DNA of 64,000 nt from Chaenocephalus aceratus (lineage: Eukaryota; Chordata; Actinopteri; Perciformes; Channichthyidae): assembly GCA_023974075.1 (NCBI GenBank), contig CM043799.1, positions 8,395,250 through 8,459,249 of the forward strand, written 5' to 3'. Under the pieces are notes generated by a model, which worked only from the letters and a program-made list of their open reading frames with translations, searched no databases and had not been told where the DNA came from. A program made the translations under genes and the position numbers. Below are positions 59,365-64,000 of the stretch, piece after piece. Positions within the stretch are counted from its first letter, which is position 1, and the number at the start of each line of letters is the position of its first letter.

Positions 59365-61511
59365 TCACGAGCAAGGCACACTGGTTAAGGATGGCAGCTT
59401 CCTCATCGTTGCACTCGGAGAGAAATAGTAGAGACGGAAACGATGAACTGCTGTTAGTTCTATTATGGCATTTTGCATGTCGTGAGAGGTGTATGTTGCT
59501 GTGTGGGGAATGCTTTCCATTATTTTGGCCAACTCTGCATCTTTGTACAGCGTATACTCAAACAGCGATAGGAAGTGCCCACCTGACTTGGACATGCTGT
59601 GGAGCAGGGGGGGACTGCCAATTGGGAATACCGGGAGTTTTCCCGGTGGGCTGGTGCTGTGCGTGGGCCGGAGGGCCAAACAAAATAAATAAAATAATAT
59701 TTTTGTTTTTTGCCAAAATCCTACCTACCAGCCCACATTTGTAAATGTTCCGGCCATTCCCTTTTTTTTTTTTTTTTTTGCTTACCAAGATCCTACTGGC
59801 CCACATTTGTAAGTGTTCCGGCCACTCCCTGGAGGCTGCTGGGCCGTTTTGATAGGCTACCTATGTTCTATCTATCAGATCACACATCAGGCCCGTAGCA
59901 GCTGTCACTGCGCAGTGAACGATCAGGAGTGAGTGACTGAGAGACCTAGCTGGCAGTTGCTTACAGATGGATAAACAAGCTCCAAAGCGTAAAGGTGTTT
60001 TTGTATAGTTTGTGTATACAGTATACTGTACAATATGGTAGCGAGCCCTGGGTTCAGAGGGAGGGGCTTGCATAGGGGGGTTGGCAGGGAAACAGGGTTC
60101 AGGGGGAGTGGCTGTACCCGTAGGATAGAAAAGGGGGAAGTGACGTCTGACTCAGAGGTTGCGCGGCTGTGGAGAAGAATGTGTTGCCCACATTCTGTTA
60201 CTGAGTTTAGGCTAGTTAGCTAGCAGGTTTATTGTTTTGGGTGCAGTCACTTTTGCCTCCACTTGCTGTTCAAATAAATGTTGAAAGAAAAAGTAAATCT
60301 GTTCATATGGGTGTTGAGAGATGTATCCATAGATTTAGTCCCTAATTTTGCTCTCAAAGTGCACCAGATTGATGCATTTAACTTCAACATTTAAAAAAAA
60401 AATCTTCCTGGGGGAGCATGCCCCCGGACCCCCCCTAGAGAAAGTTAGGTCCACCACCTGCCCACACCCCCTGTTAAATGGTCTCATTGAGGATGCTTCC
60501 TACGCCCATGTTTTATTCCATGTGTCAAGTCAGGCAAATTGGGTCAAAATGTTATTGCATCAATGATCTGTTAACATTAAAATCACTAAATATATGCTGT
60601 AACTATTTTGCTCTAGGCAACTCAAGGGCTCAGGTAATGTGATTACTATATGAATAATGGTCCAAAATAACATAAAATGCATAGGGTTTTTTGTGAAGTT
60701 TCATACTTTCATCGCCGACCGGCCGATACATGCCGCGCATTAAGTGGGCCTGTCTGTCAATTAATCCCCGGGCCACTTTTTCCCCCCAGTCCGCCCCTGC
60801 TGTGGAGTGAATCGTGGTCGGAAGTTGGTTGACAGCTAAAAAAGCTATAATATCAACGACAGCTGACACGTAATAATGGTTCCATGCCAGCTGATCTGCA
60901 CCAAAGTACTAATTTCCTTATTTTTTTCCTCGCGTATCTGTCTCTCTCTCCGCGAACTCGCACATGAAATGTGTTCATTTGATGCATTTTGATGCCTTAG
61001 CAGTCCTTTATCAGTCTGTAATGCATGTTTTCCAGTCGCAAAAACCTTTGACAGTAAAAGCCGCATCAGATGAAGACGTATTTACTTTAAACTGTTTACA
61101 GGGGAAACAAATGGCTGCGTCTGCTTTTAACGAATATTCAAGCCATGGTCTCTTGTTGTACCATGCAGTGGCAAAAGTGCGCTTCTTTCCTGAAAACAAT
61201 CTCCCTGGATAACGATCCAGTTTCACCTGGTTGGGTTTATTAACCCCAAGATCATCTGTGGCTGTTGGTCTTTGAGCAGTTGCTGGCCCAATAGTACCTG
61301 TTGATGTGCTGCAAGGTAGCGTCTGTAGTAGAGGCACCGGCACGGAGGAGGAGGAGGAGGATGCTGGCGGGTGTGGTACAGGGTGTGGCAACGCAGGTGG
61401 TGATGGTAGGGGCACAAGGAGCTGTGCCTCGGAGGACAGCGTTGGTTGCGGCCGCCTTGATGAGTCAAGGCTTGGGCTCGCTAACTCAGCCCCGGGGTTG
61501 GCCGAGGTCAA
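59365..61511 (-). pseudogene. hAT transposase (TTF-type zinc finger, ZMYM1-like), split by another hAT element
   Basis: On the minus strand, 61511-61011 ends in FSGKKRTFATAWYNKRPWLEY, AAICFPCKQF and VKGFCDWKTCI, the TTF zinc finger of ZMYM1-like hAT transposases. KGLLRHQNASNEH follows near 61000 in another frame. HYYVSAVVDIIAFLAVNQLP follows near 60840 in another frame. The 59605-60799 hAT interrupts here. At 59604 the protein resumes with GGHFLSLFEYTLYKDAELAK, IPHTATYTSHDMQNAIIEL. The leading Pro/Ser-rich region (61511-61250) is poorly conserved. The catalytic DDE and C-terminal dimerisation regions are missing, and there are at least two frameshifts. It is a 5' fragment of a dead element. 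Confidence 0.7.
59605..60799. mobile_element. hAT element, 1.2 kb, TSD CTGTGGAG, inside a hAT transposase gene
   Basis: Left end CAGGGGGGGACTGCCAATTG and right end, inverted, CAGGGGCGGACTGGGGGG. A perfect duplication CTGTGGAG lies at 59597-59604 and 60800-60807. An internal stretch near 59700-59850 repeats CCGGCCA-TCCC and CAGCCCACATTTGTAA-type units twice. No transposase of its own. Confidence 0.9.
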
Positions 61512-61599
61512 GCTTGTGACATTAAGGCGTGCTGCTGCAACGGCAGGTGCAGGGTCGCCAGCAGCTGCATCGGCTGCAGTTCTTTCATCGCTATTTAGT

Positions 61600-62340
61600 T
61601 TTTAATAAATCGTTTTAAGCCAATTTCTGATGTCCATTTTGTAATTCAAACATAAATGGGAGTCTACAGAATGCACAATAAACAAATCCAGAATAGGCGG
61701 CAGAGTGTGACGCTGTGATGGGTCTAAATGCAACACACTCTCACTCCCTAAGCGTCCAATAGCGACGTTTGGTCAGTGTCCGTGGCGTCCAATTGTGACG
61801 CTCCTAGGCTCCTTCAACGTCATAAAGGGACGCAAATAGCTTTCAACTGATTGCAATGTATTCCCATCTGCGTCGGGATTTGACGCTCATGGAAGCACGG
61901 CATTCGTTTATGTCGGCTGCCCTTAAAGGCAATGTGAGCGTCCATTCCCATTGGATAACGGAGAATTGTACACCCGGAAGTAAGTATTCCTCTTACTGTC
62001 GATTGATTTTACAGTGATATCTGCACTACTCATCGACTAAAAAACACCAGATTATCCTTGTTAATTACACAACATTGATTGGTTTAAATTGTGTGGAATG
62101 CTTTTGTATTTTTCCCCTTCGATTCGGAGAAACAAATATTTTTTCTGAGTTAAGGATGGCAGAAGACACTACACTATCCAGAATCCCCAGCTATCGTTTG
62201 GACTACACCATGTGCTCTGTTTGACAAACCCCGTGATAGTCCTCAAGCTCTGTGATTGGAGAGTGTGCTCCGAGGGTTAAGCCGATTCTCGAACAGCACT
62301 TGAAATTGGATGGAACCACGGCAGAACTGTCCAAAATTGG
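61600..62340. other. No gene; MITE-like block
   Basis: Contains GAGCGTCCATTCCCATTGGA and TACACCCGGAAGTAAGTATT (about 61935-61990), typical of a fish MITE with CGTC-rich arms. Ends were not resolved. Confidence 0.4.
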
Positions 62341-62346
62341 ATTTTT

Positions 62347-62548
<202 letters not shown>

Positions 62549-62555
<7 letters not shown>

Positions 62556-62934
62556 TTAAATATATAACATTAATTTGGTCTCGTCTCTTGACCATCTCCT
62601 CAGGGTTGTAACAGGGAACTCCATCGTTAAATGTACAGCTACACCTGTAGTCACTGGCACTCTCAATCTCTTGAGCGCTGTCCTCGCTCACATAATACCG
62701 TACGGACTGAAGTGTCTCAGCCAGTTCAGCAGTGGTCGGTCCTCGGTGGTGTCCTCATTCTCTTCAGCATCCGTGGTCTGCTGTCAGTGTCATAATGGGG
62801 CAACTTCAACCGGTGCCATCAGAAAGTAATCAGTGATCAGCTGAACCCATTGCTCATCAGAGGCTGTCCCTCTCACAATGTTGGAGTTCAACAGTCTTGC
62901 GATTTGCTCTTCTCTGGAATCCATCGATCTGATT
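62549..62934 (-). pseudogene. N-terminal part of an unrecognised transposon ORF (family C parent)
   Basis: On the minus strand ATG at 62934 reads MDSREEQIARLLNSNIVRGT, then ASDEQWVQLITDYFLMAPVE. After a frameshift near 62790 it continues YYVSEDSAQEIESASDYRC and SCTFNDGVPCYNPEEMVKRR. The C-x-C...G-x-P-C motif suggests a small metal-binding fold; I do not recognise the family with confidence. The same MDSREE start, on the same strand and at the same place relative to the flanking repeat, occurs in copy 1 (48858). This is therefore the 5' end of the gene carried by the parent of the GTGACC MITEs. The gene is cut at the (TC)n tract. Confidence 0.5.
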
Positions 62935-63485
62935 AGGCCTATTAGCGGCTAATACATTGTCAAAGTACGGAGGAAACATATTTTCCTTTGGATTACTGGG
63001 GGAAGGTCGCAAGGAATAATGTTGGTTTTATATAGTGTGTGTGTGTGTGTATTTTTGCGTTTCTGTGTATTGTGTTTGTTTCCCGGGGAAACACTCACAA
63101 GAAACACCGGCTGTTGTTATGCCTGCTGTGACGTTAAATTACTCCGTTCTCTGCTTGAAATCAGATGAAAATAAACTGTCACAGGCCCTGCCGTGTTATC
63201 TATTACTATAGGCCTTACATTCATAATTTCAGTGGGAGGGCGGGGGAGCAACGCTGTGGAAGAGCAGAGTGTGAGTTGAGAGGTGCCTGTCATCTTCCCT
63301 TTACAAGCTTCAAACATTCGTGTGATTTTGGAGATAAAAGTATCATATTCTGAAAGCCAAGATTTTGTTTATTTAAAATAAAACAAAAACACCCGAACCC
63401 CGAAAAACTATTTTTTTACACAAATCCACGTTTATTTTGAAATGAGCCGTTGCGACTTCCGACTGATTTCGATAGAGCGGGTCAC
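62935..63485. mobile_element. GTGACC-type MITE (family C), copy 2, flank of the parent element
   Basis: Matches the right half of copy 1 from GATCGATGGATTCC to the end (GATTTCGATAGAGCGGGTCAC), with one internal deletion near 63160. Contains a (GT)n run and CCCGGGGAAACACTCAC. Together with 62549-62934 it represents a longer relative of copy 1. The opposite terminus was not found. Confidence 0.75.
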
Positions 63486-64000
63486 GTTTATATAAGCCTT
63501 TTTCTCTGGTCTTTTCAACAACTCAAGCACCTTTACATATTGAAGTCATCATGCATACAGAGACTAAGGGTACCATCCAAGGACCCACCTGTTCATCATG
63601 AGTGCTAAACATCATGAGTGAAAACATATACATGGACTCACCATTGGTCAAGAACAATATGGGGTCTGGTATCTCCAGGGACCTGCCAAGATCATTTTGT
63701 AATTCTCTGTTGAGTGCCTTACTTCTAGTCTTGCCCCCCATGGCGATTTAAGGTTTTGCTTTTTCTATAAAATATCTCAACATCTAATGCTGCATTCACA
63801 TTATACGCAATTTACTAACCGCAGAGCCTTTCAGTGAAAACAGCTAGTTAACTTTCTTTTCTATGGTTACTTCCCCTGCTAGCTTGCGTTGCTATATACA
63901 GCTGTCTTCTGATTCGTTGCATATCGAAAGGTCATAAGTAAACAAGGACAACGTTTAAATATTTTGAACTTTGAGCTCAGTTTAATGGGTGTGTGACGCC
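63486..64000. other. No feature seen
   Basis: No repeat end or protein-like frame; continues beyond the window. Confidence 0.4.

Overview
The window is repeat-dense vertebrate DNA, almost certainly from a teleost fish. The evidence is a near-complete Rex3 (RTE-clade) LINE ending in GATG repeats, several L2/Maui-like and Rex1-like LINEs, many hAT, Harbinger, piggyBac and Tc1 derivatives of types usual in fish, and long (TG)n tracts. I found no intact single-copy host gene, no rRNA or tRNA gene, and nothing prokaryotic. The only likely host-derived coding piece is a frameshifted exon at about 20842-21090.

Layout. 1-5145: an L2-like LINE split by a 3.6 kb DNA transposon (859-4459) carrying a THAP-type zinc-finger start and a broken YqaJ-type exonuclease, best fitting the ISL2EU superfamily. 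5345-6130: a fragment of a nuclease-like protein and a Tc1 end. 6431-12262: an unnamed repeat (copy A) opened by a minus-strand LINE whose upstream part holds a Harbinger-type MITE and two 472-bp-spaced direct repeats. 12263-16900: MITE scraps, a (TG)92 tract and a Rex1-like LINE. 17000-24100: broken L2 pieces with hAT insertions, the host-like exon and LINE tails. 24886-28113: a hAT element holding at least three nested insertions. 29072-32845: copy B of the unnamed repeat, inverted, opened by Rex3. 36910-38222: a hAT element holding a 630-bp deletion derivative of the 3.6 kb element. 40416-40829: a solo LTR. 41632-42773: a hAT MITE. 42785-50912: an 8.1 kb element with terminal inverted repeats of about 250 bp and a TAA target duplication, encoding a large zinc-finger protein with a FEN/XPG-like nuclease region. 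51153-52623: a piggyBac derivative. 52860-64000: more MITEs, a hAT transposase cut by another hAT, a (TC)n tract, and a transposon remnant keeping the start of its own ORF.

No operon or pathway is present; the elements interact by inserting into one another. Many insertion events can be read to the base from target-site duplications (8 bp hAT, TTA Harbinger, TTAA piggyBac, AT ISL2EU-like, 14 bp Rex3). The strongest candidate for an under-described system is the 42785-50912 element. It joins N-terminal C-x2-C/H-x3-C fingers, a large uncharacterised middle region and a four-acidic-cluster nuclease, ends its coding sequence about 8 bp from the right inverted repeat, and has a diverged relative at 5345-5832. 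I identified all families from memory and direct reading; no database was searched.
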